Shown: one piece after another, positions 50,399 through 57,937 of the stretch
Numbering within the stretch: position 1 is the stretch's first letter
How the letters are laid out: the number at the start of each line of letters is the position of its first letter
Assembly: GCA_001660395.1 (NCBI GenBank)
Contig: LXWE01000011.1
Coordinates: forward strand, 62,001 to 126,000
Length of the DNA stretch: 64,000 nucleotides
Direction of reading: 5' to 3'
DNA from: Alteromonadaceae bacterium XY-R5
GTDB taxonomy: Bacteria; Pseudomonadota; Gammaproteobacteria; Enterobacterales; Alteromonadaceae
Translations under genes and position numbers: made by a program
Notes under the pieces: generated by a model
Databases searched by the model: none
Seen by the model: only the letters and a program-made list of their open reading frames with translations
Told to the model about the DNA's origin: nothing

Positions 50399-51607
50399 AT
50401 GTTGAGTCTTTTGGGCATTTTAGTGCTGTTTGCACTTGCCTTTTTGTTGTCGGGACATCGCCGACACGTGAATTGGCGAACAGTAGGCGGCGCATTTGCT
50501 ATTCAGGCATGTATCGGTGCGTTTGTACTTTATTTCCCACCGGGGATTGAGTTTTTACTGTCGCTCACTGAAGGGGTTAAACACATCCTTAGCTATAGCC
50601 AGGAAGGTATAGATTTTGTGTTTGGTCCTTTGGGCAACAAGTCTCTGGGCTTCATTTTCGCCACTAACGTATTACCGATGATCGTGTTCTTCTCGTCACT
50701 GATCACTGTGCTGTATTACCTAGGGGTCATGTCCTGGATCATCCGCATTATCGGCGGATTCCTGCAAAAGGTACTGAAAACCAGTCGACCTGAATCTATG
50801 TCGGCGGCTGCCAATATTTTCGTTGGACAGACAGAAGCGCCGCTGGTGGTGCGTCCCTTTATTCCGCAAATGACCCGCTCTGAATTGTTTGCCGTGATGG
50901 TAGGTGGAGTGTCATCCATTGCAGGCTCTGTGATGGCAGGTTATGCCGGGATGGGAGTAGAGCTGAAGTACCTGCTGGCGGCCAGTTTTATGGCGGCGCC
51001 GGGTGGCTTATTGATGGCCAAAATCATCATGCCGGAAACCCAGAAGTTTAATAACGAATTGACTGACCTGAAAGACAGTGGCGACCAATACGCGAATATC
51101 TTTGATGCCGCTGCCAGTGGAGCATCATCAGGCTTGCAGTTGGCACTAAATGTTGGCGCTATGTTGCTAGCCTTTATTGCCATTATTGCGCTGTTTAACG
51201 GCATCATCGGCTGGGCTGGTGGTCTATTTGGCTATCCAGATTTGAGCTTCCAGGTCATTCTTGGTTACTTGTTCCAGCCGTTAGCCTGGGTGTTAGGCGT
51301 ACCCTGGAATGAAGCCAATGCTGCCGGCAGCTTCATCGGCCAAAAAATGGTGGTAAATGAGTTTGTTGCCTATCTGGATTTTCTGGATGTGAAAGCGCAA
51401 CTGTCTGAAAAAACACAAGCGATCGTGACGTTTGCTCTTTGTGGATTTGCAAACTTTTCTTCCATTGCAATTTTAATGGGCGGCATCGGTGCGATGGCCC
51501 CCACTCGGCGTAAAGAAATTGCGCAATTAGGTTTGAAAGCCGTTTTGGCGGGTACCCTTTCAAACCTGATGAGCGCCGCGTTGGCAGGCTTCTTCCTTAG
51601 TCTGTAA
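50399..51607 (+). CDS. concentrative nucleoside transporter (NupC/CNT family)
   Basis: The 402-residue inner-membrane symporter has an N-terminal three-helix part and a CNT core. Motifs are [21 protein letters not shown] (split here as [10 protein letters not shown]), [19 protein letters not shown], which binds nucleoside and cation, [19 protein letters not shown] and the C-terminal NEFVAYLDF and [13 protein letters not shown] boxes. Coupling is to sodium or protons. ATG 50399 has AAGGA upstream. Co-transcription with udk implies uptake followed by trapping as nucleoside monophosphate. Confidence 0.93.
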   Translation: MLSLLGILVLFALAFLLSGHRRHVNWRTVGGAFAIQACIGAFVLYFPPGIEFLLSLTEGVKHILSYSQEGIDFVFGPLGNKSLGFIFATNVLPMIVFFSSLITVLYYLGVMSWIIRIIGGFLQKVLKTSRPESMSAAANIFVGQTEAPLVVRPFIPQMTRSELFAVMVGGVSSIAGSVMAGYAGMGVELKYLLAASFMAAPGGLLMAKIIMPETQKFNNELTDLKDSGDQYANIFDAAASGASSGLQLALNVGAMLLAFIAIIALFNGIIGWAGGLFGYPDLSFQVILGYLFQPLAWVLGVPWNEANAAGSFIGQKMVVNEFVAYLDFLDVKAQLSEKTQAIVTFALCGFANFSSIAILMGGIGAMAPTRRKEIAQLGLKAVLAGTLSNLMSAALAGFFLSL

Positions 51608-51620
51608 GACCTGTCGCGCA

Positions 51621-51668
51621 ACCGTAACGAGGTGTTCGGGCAAAGGAAGCCGCTCATCTCCTTACGGT
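51621..51668. repeat. structured 3' region after nucleoside transporter
   Basis: ACCGTAA (51621-51627) and TTACGGT (51662-51668) close a 34-base interior. Further GAG/CTC pairing is possible after one mismatch. There is no U-tract. It could be mRNA 3' structure. The remaining spacer to 51846 shows nothing else. Confidence 0.35.
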
Positions 51669-51846
51669 CATTTGTGATCATTGATAATTGAGGCGTTTCG
51701 ACGACGTAGGTTAGCGGTACAGGGCAGACGTTAAGTCTGAGTATCGTTGGCAGGCCAGGGCGACCTCCCTATGATTGAACCACAACATATAGGTGTAAAG
51801 CACATCAACCTAGTGCGCACCTTGCTTTATGCGAAAGGAAAAACCA

Positions 51847-52686
51847 ATGCAATTAGTAGCGGTTGATTACCAGTCTGAAACAGCAGCCCAGGACTTTGTT
51901 GAATCATTACATCAAACTGGCTTTGGGGTCTTAAAAAACCATCCCATTCAGCAACAGACGGTAAATTCCATTTATCAAAACTGGCAATCCTTCTTCAACG
52001 GTGATGACAAGGAAAACTACCTGTACAACAAAGGTAAACAGGATGGTTTCTTTCCTACACGTGTGTCAGAAACGGCGAAAGGGTTTAAGAAAAAAGATAT
52101 TAAGGAATACTTCCACTATTATCCTTGGGGTCAGTGTCCGGCGGAACTAAAACAACAATTGGCAGATTACTACGCGGCTGCCAATAGCCTGGCGTCTGAG
52201 CTGTTGTCCTGGATTGAGAATTATTCACCTGCTGATGTAGCGAGCAAATACAGTCAGCCGCTTTCTAATATGATCAAAGAAAGCGACCAGACGTTACTGC
52301 GTGTGCTGCACTATCCACCTCTGAAAGGTGACGAAGAAGCTGACGCAATCCGTGCGGCTGCCCACGAAGACATCAACCTCATCACTATTTTGCCTGCAGC
52401 AAATGAACCTGGTTTACAGGTGCAGTTGAAAGACGGTAATTGGTTGGATGTACCGTGCGACTTCGGTAACCTGATTGTAAATATCGGCGATATGCTACAA
52501 GAAGCCTCTGGTGGTTACTTCCCGTCTACATCACACCGAGTGATTAATCCGGAAGGGGCTGATCAGACCAAGTCACGCATTTCACTGCCGCTGTTCCTGC
52601 ATCCGCGTCCGGACGTAAAACTGTCTGAGCGCTACACGGCAGACAGCTACCTGAAAGAGCGTCTGCGCGAACTGGGCGTGGTATAA
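51847..52686 (+). CDS. 2-oxoglutarate/Fe(II)-type oxygenase (isopenicillin N synthase-like)
   Basis: The 279-residue cytoplasmic protein has the DIOX_N-type N-terminus (FVESLHQTGFGVLKNHP) and the double-stranded beta-helix core. The iron ligands are His173, Asp175 (AHEDINLITIL) and His230 (TSHRVINP), and Arg244 in KSRISLPLF is the cosubstrate anchor, so it should be active. The family hydroxylates, desaturates or cyclises small molecules; the substrate cannot be inferred from neighbours. ATG 51847 has AAGGAA seven bases upstream; an ATG at 51829 would overlap that ribosome site. It is monocistronic with its own terminator. Confidence 0.9.
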   Translation: MQLVAVDYQSETAAQDFVESLHQTGFGVLKNHPIQQQTVNSIYQNWQSFFNGDDKENYLYNKGKQDGFFPTRVSETAKGFKKKDIKEYFHYYPWGQCPAELKQQLADYYAAANSLASELLSWIENYSPADVASKYSQPLSNMIKESDQTLLRVLHYPPLKGDEEADAIRAAAHEDINLITILPAANEPGLQVQLKDGNWLDVPCDFGNLIVNIGDMLQEASGGYFPSTSHRVINPEGADQTKSRISLPLFLHPRPDVKLSERYTADSYLKERLRELGVV

Positions 52687-52700
52687 CATCATCATTATGT

Positions 52701-52728
52701 AAAAGGCGGTAACTACACCGCCTTTTTT
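52701..52728 (+). terminator. rho-independent terminator after oxygenase
   Basis: AAAAGGCGGT, loop AACTAC, ACCGCCTTTTTT, 14 bases after the stop. Confidence 0.9.
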
Positions 52729-52831
52729 GTAGATTGTTGCTTTTCACTTTTCGTACTTTATTCATTCGCTAAACTTTTCATTTCTTACAATAGTGTTTCT
52801 AGGTTTTCACCACAGATAGCAATTATCCGGG

Positions 52832-54001
52832 CTAGTTTCGTTGGCTCAGTAAGGCTTGTTTTTCCTGATAGCGTTTAATTTCTTCAGGTTTGGACGCATG
52901 TTTAATTGCTTCTTCTAAATAGCGCTGACTCCGGGATACATCTCCGAGTTGGTAGTAGCTTTTTGCCAGGCCGAAGTAAAATTGATGTTTACTGTTATCC
53001 AGTCTTAATGCCCGCCTGTAATGGGCGATGGCCTTTTCCCATTGGTCTTTTTCATAGGCTTCTTCGCCCAGGATGAAGTGGTAAAACGGATTATCCTGAC
53101 GGCGTTTATGGATCATTGCCAGAATGTCATCCGATTCGGTTTTACGCTCGGTAACCAGATACAGGTACGACAGGTTTTCCCAGGCGGTGAGATTCTCCTT
53201 ATCGAGAAAAATAGCATGTCTATAGGTGTCTTCAGCCAACTGATACTGCTGACTTAAACGGTACAAAAGTCCAAGGTTAACCCATGCCCCATCAAACATG
53301 TCATCCAATATCACCGCCTGGCGAAAGAGGGCATAGGCATAGTCATATTCCCCATTGATCATGGCATCAGCGCCTTTATTGTTGTAGTACATAGCCATGA
53401 TTTGGCGTTTACTTACCTGCCGTGACGGGAAGTGTTTACGGGTTTCAGAGGGATCAAAATCGACTTCAAAGCCATCGGCATAAAGATAGAGGTTCGTCAG
53501 GTCATTGCGGGGAAACAGGCGTAAGTTTACATGCCCATTTAGTAGACTAAAGCCTTCTCGACGTGTCCAGTATTCCGGAATTTGAATTTCCTGAAAGCGC
53601 GCATCAAATCCAGCATAACGTGCCATTGCCCAAGTCATAATGGTGAGTGAAAGACAGTTTGCCGTCTGACTTTCAAAGGTTTCAGTGGCGGTGGTGTTTG
53701 CTGTCCCTGAATAGGTGAGGTTGAAATGAGATTTATCAAATATCGCCCATACCAGCTCACGGATCTGGTCTTTGGGCTCTGCTCCAGCACGGTAAACAAT
53801 TTTATCTACAAACAGTTTAGCGTCTTGGCTTAGCTGAAAAACGTCCTGCTCAGTGTCCAGTTGATATGACTGATAAGAAGGAAAACCCTCATCATTCAGC
53901 AGCAACCGGGTGTCCTTAGTAATGTCACTGGTAGCGGCACAGCCCGTCAAAATCAACGCAAGCCCCACCAGTAAGCAAGTGTTCAATGGATAACTACGCA
54001 T
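52832..54001 (-). CDS. TPR lipoprotein with transglutaminase-like domain
   Basis: The 389-residue lipoprotein has lipobox LTGC (Cys21). A transglutaminase-like region follows (about 60-200) with candidate catalytic residues in ANCLSLTIMTWAMAR, NGHVNLRL and VDFDP, giving a Cys-His-Asp order. About five tetratricopeptide repeats follow (about 205-375: AWVNLGLLYRLSQQYQLAE, HYRRALRLDNSKHQFYFGLA). ATG 53999-54001 has AGGAG eight bases upstream. It is likely anchored in the envelope. TPRs suggest a binding scaffold; whether the N-terminal domain is enzymatic is unknown. Confidence 0.82.
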   Translation of the reverse strand: MRSYPLNTCLLVGLALILTGCAATSDITKDTRLLLNDEGFPSYQSYQLDTEQDVFQLSQDAKLFVDKIVYRAGAEPKDQIRELVWAIFDKSHFNLTYSGTANTTATETFESQTANCLSLTIMTWAMARYAGFDARFQEIQIPEYWTRREGFSLLNGHVNLRLFPRNDLTNLYLYADGFEVDFDPSETRKHFPSRQVSKRQIMAMYYNNKGADAMINGEYDYAYALFRQAVILDDMFDGAWVNLGLLYRLSQQYQLAEDTYRHAIFLDKENLTAWENLSYLYLVTERKTESDDILAMIHKRRQDNPFYHFILGEEAYEKDQWEKAIAHYRRALRLDNSKHQFYFGLAKSYYQLGDVSRSQRYLEEAIKHASKPEEIKRYQEKQALLSQRN

Positions 54002-54175
54002 CGCACTGCTCCTAAGGTGTGTAAGCACAACCTTAGTCGGCAATTTATCGGGGGACCAGTTTTAAAGTTAACGAAAAATTTACAAGTTGAGCGCGTAACG
54101 AATGCTATCGCTGTATGTATATTTATTTTCTTTTAAAAACATATCGTTAATTCAATTTGTGAGTGCATTATTAAG

Positions 54176-54214
54176 TTATGTAATGGATATTTATTTAACA
54201 TATTCATTACATAA
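54176..54214. repeat. AT-rich 15-base inverted repeat after LysR gene
   Basis: TTATGTAATGGATAT (54176-54190) and ATATTCATTACATAA (54200-54214) pair in 14 of 15 positions around a 9-base loop. It lies in the 245-base spacer between the LysR gene and the lipoprotein gene. It may be a 3'-end structure or a protein-binding dyad. Confidence 0.45.
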
Positions 54215-54246
54215 ATCTTATTAATGACCATTAAACTACCCTGAGT

Positions 54247-55260
54247 TTAGGCCCAGGCTATCGTGTCGAAGTGCCTGATATGGGGTTGCGGATAATCTGA
54301 GCTGAGGTGATTCGGCTCCACATAAATGCCCTGCCATTGTTGTTGATGATTGACTTGCTGAGTGACTTCTCTGATTGCGTTGATAACGGCAGAGGAGGCA
54401 TTTGATGTGGGGCGTTCATTCGGCGTAATCAGGTATACACTGCGTCTCATCGGTGGGTTGATGATTGGCAGGTTTTTTACCTGGTGCTGACTCTCCAAAT
54501 GAAAGGTGGCCGATGAGGGCAATATCACTAAACCGTGACCTTCACTAATGTAGCGCAGCGTTGTCATTAGTTGTCCGAATGTCGCCCGACGTTTTACGCT
54601 GATTCCTGATTTTGCTTCATATTTGTGCAAGGTGCGGCTCAGCGCATCTTTTTGATCCGGCATAATCACTTCGTATTCAGCAAGATCGGCAAGGGTAACC
54701 TGATGTTTGCGTAACAGTTTGTTATAGCGAGGGTTATTATGTTGTGTCCCAACGACCAGAAAGATTTGCTCTTCCATCAACATTTCATAATGGCCGGGAG
54801 GGGCATCGCTGGCTTCGTCATAGCCAATGGCAATATCTACGTCGTTGCGCTCGACCCATTTGCTGACGGTACTTGAGTTGCCTGACAGGATATTGAGTTC
54901 AATTTGCGGGTACTTGCGTTCCATTAATGTCATCAAGGGCATTGCCAGTACATTACAAACTGCCTGAGTCAGTCCCAGGGTAATTTGACCGCTGGGTTGA
55001 CGGTCACCACGGCGAATCTCGCGCTTAACAAAATCAAGTTGGTGCATGATGGATTGGGCATGGCTGAGAAATAATCGTCCACTCTCTGTCAGGCGTACTC
55101 CCCGAAAATCGCGTTCGAATAACTGTGTATTCAGCTCGTGTTCCAGATTGGCCAGTTGCTGGCTTACCGCCGGTTGGGCCACATCTAACTCTCTGGCGGC
55201 CGCGGCAATACTGCCTTTGGCAGCTGTGGTAAGAAAGTAGTGCAACTGTTTGGTATGCAT
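54247..55260 (-). CDS. LysR family transcriptional regulator
   Basis: The 337-residue protein has the N-terminal winged helix-turn-helix (MHTKQLHYFLTTA, SIAAAARELDVAQPAVSQQL, LFERDFRGVRLTESG) and a periplasmic-binding-like effector domain (about 95-300: GQITLGLTQAVCNVLAMPLM). An unusual C-terminal tail ends HLSSDYPQPHIRHFDTIAWA. The ATG at 55258-55260 has AGGAGG ten bases upstream. It is divergent from the flavin amine oxidase gene with a 336-base spacer holding a candidate LysR dyad at 55292-55318. The standard expectation is that it activates the divergent operon in response to its substrate and represses itself. Confidence 0.92.
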   Translation of the reverse strand: MHTKQLHYFLTTAAKGSIAAAARELDVAQPAVSQQLANLEHELNTQLFERDFRGVRLTESGRLFLSHAQSIMHQLDFVKREIRRGDRQPSGQITLGLTQAVCNVLAMPLMTLMERKYPQIELNILSGNSSTVSKWVERNDVDIAIGYDEASDAPPGHYEMLMEEQIFLVVGTQHNNPRYNKLLRKHQVTLADLAEYEVIMPDQKDALSRTLHKYEAKSGISVKRRATFGQLMTTLRYISEGHGLVILPSSATFHLESQHQVKNLPIINPPMRRSVYLITPNERPTSNASSAVINAIREVTQQVNHQQQWQGIYVEPNHLSSDYPQPHIRHFDTIAWA

Positions 55261-55596
55261 ATGTGAATCGCCTCCTGCAGATTGAAGATGCTTTCTCAAA
55301 ACTACCCAAAATGAGAAATTTTTTATTCTGACTACCAAAATAAAATGAAAATACGTGAAGAAAAATTACCCGTGAGGGCAGGTGTATACACGACTTTAGA
55401 AAGATTTATTCAATTTTTACGCCACCTTCAAACTTGTATGTTCAGTCAAATCGCTGCCTGCTGACAGGGGTATAAGAATTTCCTTTACCCCCTGCATATT
55501 TCTTTTATTTCTGCGCCATTTTTCATTTCGCTAGGATGAATTGCGACAACAACAAGCAGTTTTTTACTGTCATTAAGCGCTAAGGAGTACGCATAA
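55261..55596. other. divergent regulatory region, LysR / amine oxidase operon
   Basis: This 336-base AT-rich region has one clear dyad (55292-55318) near the LysR start. The oxidase side ends with AAGGAG before its ATG. No further gene is seen. Confidence 0.6.
55292..55318. promoter_or_regulatory. candidate LysR-type operator
   Basis: TTTCTCA (55292-55298) and TGAGAAA (55312-55318) are perfect inverted arms with 13 bases between, 32 bases upstream of the LysR ATG. The layout suits autoregulation. Confidence 0.45.
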
Positions 55597-57165
55597 ATGG
55601 CGAATGTCACCAGAAGACATTTTCTTAAGTTGGTCGGTGCCGCCGGGGGCGCATCGGCTGTATATAACGCCAGTCTCGCCATGGGCTTGATGCCACAGGT
55701 TACCGCCAGAGCAAATATTCATCTTCAGCCTGCTCAGGTCGGTAAAAATAATAAAGTGGTGATATTGGGGGCGGGTATTGCCGGTTTATCCGTCGGCTAC
55801 GAGCTGGAACAGGCAGGCTATCAGGTTACTTTTCTTGAAGCTTCCCATCGAGCGGGAGGACGCAACCTGACACTGCGCAGTGGAGATTTGGTCGATGAAT
55901 TAGGCTATCGCCGTTACTGTCAGTTTGATGATAAACCCAATTTGTACTTTAACGCCGGGCCTGCGCGGATCCCTGGGCATCACAGACGTTTGCTGCATTA
56001 CTGCAAGCAATTTTCAGTACCGTTACAGATAAAAGCCAACAGTAACAAACTGGCTTACAACTACGAGCACGGCAAGTTTGATAATCAGCCTGTCAGAGTG
56101 GGTAAGTATGTCGCCGATGCCCGTGGTTTTATGTCGGAGTTGCTATGGAAATCGGCAGGCACAATCAATTTTGATGCGCCCCTGAGTGAAGAAGATAAAC
56201 AGCGCTTACTCGATTTTGCCCGAGCTTATGGTGATTTACAGGAAAACGGTCACTTTATTGGCACAGACCGCAGCGGGTCTAAAACCGACAGAATGCTGGA
56301 AAACAGCGTGCCGAACACGCCTATCACTATGGAGCGTTTACTCGATTCGAATTTTTGGCGTTATTCCATGCATGCGACTGAGGAATATGACTGGGGTGAG
56401 CCATTAATGGAGCCGGTAGGCGGCATGGATGGTGTAGTGAGAGGTTTTTTACGCAACATTAAGTCACCCATTGTGTTAGGGGCGCAGGTAAAGGGGATTC
56501 AGCAAACTGCTTCCGGGGTACAGATAAGTTATCAACATAAAGGTGAGCTGAAGCAAATGGATGCTCACTTTGTATTTAACAATATTCCTTCACATTTCCT
56601 TAGCGGGCTAGAGACCAACCTGCCTGCGGATTACCTGTCTGCAGTGAGTACGATTAAACGCGGCAAGCTTTTCAAAGTAGCGTTCCAAATGAAGCAGCGC
56701 TTCTGGGAAGACGAGGGGATCTATGGCGGCATTTCGTACACGGATCAGGAGTCCTCTCAGCTGTGGTATCCGTCGCATGACATTAACGCGGAAAAAGGCG
56801 TGATGTTGGGGGCGTATGTATGGCGTCCGGACTATTTAGCCAAGTTTGAAAATCTCTCTCCCGCAGAGCGTTTAAAGCTGGCCGCGCAGAATGGCGAGCA
56901 AATTCATAAGGGCTATAGCGATTACATTGAGGTCGGTGAAAGCATGGCCTGGGGGCGCATGAATTTCATGATGGGCTGTGGCAACTACATGACAGAAGAA
57001 GATCGAGAGCATCATTTTGCCAGATTGCAGGCACCAGAGGGCCGCCATTATTTGATCGGTGATCAAATGAGTCATCACGCGGGCTGGCAGGAAGGTGCTC
57101 TGGCATCGGCCGAACATGCGTTACTGGATTTCAACCAGCGTCTTGCTTCGGGTCAATGGGTGTAG
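55597..57165 (+). CDS. Tat-exported flavin amine oxidase/dehydrogenase
   Basis: The 522-residue protein opens with a twin-arginine signal (TRRHFLKLVGAAGGAS, Arg6-Arg7). FAD binding follows by G58-x-G60-x-x-G63 in VVILGAGIAGLS, Glu81 and the GGR motif at 87-89. The substrate domain is in the middle. The C-terminal FAD box GDQMSHHAGWQEGALASA (488-505) has Trp497 where the family builds its aromatic cage. The cysteine used for covalent FAD in mitochondrial MAO is absent. This is the amine oxidase/L-amino-acid oxidase superfamily. Tat export plus a diheme cytochrome c gene 10 bases downstream suggest a periplasmic dehydrogenase that reduces cytochrome c, as described for nicotine oxidoreductase NicA2, rather than an oxidase. 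The substrate is unknown. ATG 55597 has AAGGAG. Confidence 0.87.
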   Translation: MANVTRRHFLKLVGAAGGASAVYNASLAMGLMPQVTARANIHLQPAQVGKNNKVVILGAGIAGLSVGYELEQAGYQVTFLEASHRAGGRNLTLRSGDLVDELGYRRYCQFDDKPNLYFNAGPARIPGHHRRLLHYCKQFSVPLQIKANSNKLAYNYEHGKFDNQPVRVGKYVADARGFMSELLWKSAGTINFDAPLSEEDKQRLLDFARAYGDLQENGHFIGTDRSGSKTDRMLENSVPNTPITMERLLDSNFWRYSMHATEEYDWGEPLMEPVGGMDGVVRGFLRNIKSPIVLGAQVKGIQQTASGVQISYQHKGELKQMDAHFVFNNIPSHFLSGLETNLPADYLSAVSTIKRGKLFKVAFQMKQRFWEDEGIYGGISYTDQESSQLWYPSHDINAEKGVMLGAYVWRPDYLAKFENLSPAERLKLAAQNGEQIHKGYSDYIEVGESMAWGRMNFMMGCGNYMTEEDREHHFARLQAPEGRHYLIGDQMSHHAGWQEGALASAEHALLDFNQRLASGQWV

Positions 57166-57175
57166 GGAGAGAAGT

Positions 57176-57805
57176 ATGAAATTACCTAATTATATAGCCC
57201 TGTTGGCAGGTGCGTTGGTGATGGGGGGGAACCTGCATTCTGCCGTTGCCGCAGACCTGAGCCAGACCGAAGAACGCTTTGTTTATTGCACCGTATGCCA
57301 TGGCAGCAATTTGAAGGGCAATGAAGATACCGGCGCGCCGCGCTTAAGCCACTTGCCTGAGTGGTATCTGTTGAATCAGCTTAATGCGTTTCGCCATGGC
57401 TGGCGAGGAGTGCATATGCAGGATGAAGGCGGGATTGAAATGCGTCCAATGGCAGAGGCGCTCAGTGAAGACGAGTTGAAAAAGGTACTCGCCTTTGTTG
57501 GTTCAAAAGCCTCTGACATCCCTAAAGCGACCTTTAGTGCTGATTTGGCTCACGGTAAACAGCTATTTGCGGCATGTGCTGCCTGTCATGGGGCATCGGC
57601 TCAGGGGAATCAGGCTTTGAATGCTCCGCCGTTGGCCGGGTCCAGCGACTGGTATCTGAAGCGCCAGTTGATGCATTTCAAGCAAGGTCTGCGAGGTGAT
57701 GATGGTGCTGACATGAATGGAAACACGATGCGCGCGTCAGCCGCCTTATTGGCTGATGAGCAGGCCGTGGATGATGTGGTCGCATATATCCAAAGTCTGA
57801 ACTGA
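57176..57805 (+). CDS. diheme periplasmic cytochrome c
   Basis: The 209-residue exported protein has a Sec signal ending AVAA and two tandem class-I cytochrome c domains. These carry heme motifs CTVCH (Cys38, Cys41, His42) and CAACH (Cys134, Cys137, His138); methionines in MRPMAEAL and MNGNTMRAS are the likely sixth ligands. The layout resembles cytochrome c4 and related two-domain carriers. ATG 57176 has GGGAG upstream and starts 10 bases after the flavin oxidase stop, so the two are expressed together. It is the probable electron acceptor of that enzyme. Confidence 0.9.
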   Translation: MKLPNYIALLAGALVMGGNLHSAVAADLSQTEERFVYCTVCHGSNLKGNEDTGAPRLSHLPEWYLLNQLNAFRHGWRGVHMQDEGGIEMRPMAEALSEDELKKVLAFVGSKASDIPKATFSADLAHGKQLFAACAACHGASAQGNQALNAPPLAGSSDWYLKRQLMHFKQGLRGDDGADMNGNTMRASAALLADEQAVDDVVAYIQSLN

Positions 57806-57823
57806 TTTCCGGGTAACCGGATC

Positions 57824-57846
57824 CCCGTCAGTGACTCACTGACGGG
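57824..57846 (+). repeat. 23-base palindrome between cytochrome and receptor genes
   Basis: CCCGTCAGTGA, C, TCACTGACGGG: perfect 11-base arms around one base, or a 10-pair hairpin with a 3-base loop in RNA. No T-run follows. It is intra-operonic. Confidence 0.6.
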
Positions 57847-57937
57847 CAGCGAGTCCCTGAGTATGAGTGGTATCGGGTACTGCAACATAAAGAAAAACAC
57901 ACAACGAGAAACTCAATAAGAACGACGAGGGAAACAC

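Noticed and set aside
57846..57895. Resemblance of the third receptor's leader (GGCAGCGAGTC) to the Oar leader stem-loop
   Set aside because: The 5' arm and part of the loop are similar, but no 3' arm that pairs with GGCAGC follows and the CAGGCT element is missing, so it is not counted as a third copy.
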